A stretch of DNA of 13,005 bases from Acholeplasmataceae bacterium (GTDB lineage Bacteria > Bacillota_I > Bacilli_A > ML615J-28 > CAG-698), in contig DUNF01000065.1 of assembly GCA_012839485.1 (NCBI GenBank), forward strand, positions 1-13,005. Reading direction: 5' to 3'. Positions 12,951 through 13,005 of the stretch are shown in pieces; positions within the stretch are counted from its first letter, which is position 1, and the number at the start of each line of letters is the position of its first letter. The notes under the pieces were generated by a model, which worked only from the letters and a program-made list of their open reading frames with translations, was not told the DNA's origin and made no database searches. The translations under genes were made by a program, and so were the position numbers.

Positions 12951-13005
12951 CGTTGCTTTCTCCTTTTTTCTTTTTTTAAGTAGCTGATTTGTGTATACAA
13001 ACTCC

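Noticed and set aside
12691..12987. Plus-strand open frame of 98 codons
   Set aside because: Antisense to the lipoprotein 5' end; serine/leucine-rich product typical of an antisense shadow.
12988..13001. Imperfect palindrome TTTGTGTATACAAA at the right edge
   Set aside because: Short and at the window edge; without the upstream promoter I cannot call it an operator.

Overview
The window comes from a low-GC, AT-rich bacterium, most likely a Firmicutes or Mollicutes-type lineage (Acholeplasma/Izemoplasma/Haloplasma-like or a relative of the Erysipelotrichia). This rests on codon bias, GGAGG-type ribosome binding sites, strong TATAAT promoters (often TGn-extended), a CIRCE/HrcA heat-shock operator, a PerR-type regulator and BspA-like surface leucine-rich repeats. 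The standard code fits: the long frames use TGG for Trp and TGA ends feoB. The exact taxon cannot be fixed from the sequence alone. Every gene I can support lies on the minus strand, so the window reads right to left.

Layout from left to right: (1) 1-464, the 5' part of nicotinate phosphoribosyltransferase (pncB), running off the left edge. (2) 551-1105, the mechanosensitive channel mscL. (3) 1161-4283, a tightly overlapping ferrous-iron operon feoA-feoB-Cys-rich membrane protein-DtxR-family regulator, driven by a near-consensus promoter with an inverted repeat at the predicted transcription start. (4) 4294-5214, a single-gene beta-hydroxyacid dehydrogenase unit. (5) 5234-5774, a small heat-shock protein under a CIRCE operator. 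(6) 5811-6969, a peroxide-defence pair, peroxiredoxin then PerR-like repressor. (7) 6985-10463, tRNA-Gly(CCC), a DegV-family lipid-binding protein and a large membrane-anchored M28 metallopeptidase, apparently one transcript starting at the tRNA promoter. (8) 10562-12950, a surface lipoprotein made of tandem 69-residue repeats and BspA-type leucine-rich repeats. It is broken by one in-frame TAG and one single-base frameshift.

Most units are short, compact and closed by clear intrinsic terminators, several of which contain or abut the stop codon. Metal and stress homeostasis dominate: Fe(II) uptake with its own regulator, a peroxide sensor beside its peroxidase, HrcA-controlled Hsp20 and an osmotic safety valve. 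I see no CRISPR array, insertion sequence, prophage or defence island. The most unusual region is the broken repeat-rich surface lipoprotein. The tRNA-degV-M28 arrangement and the feo operon with an SH3-less DtxR-type regulator are the next most interesting points. I did not find a convincing new multi-gene system.
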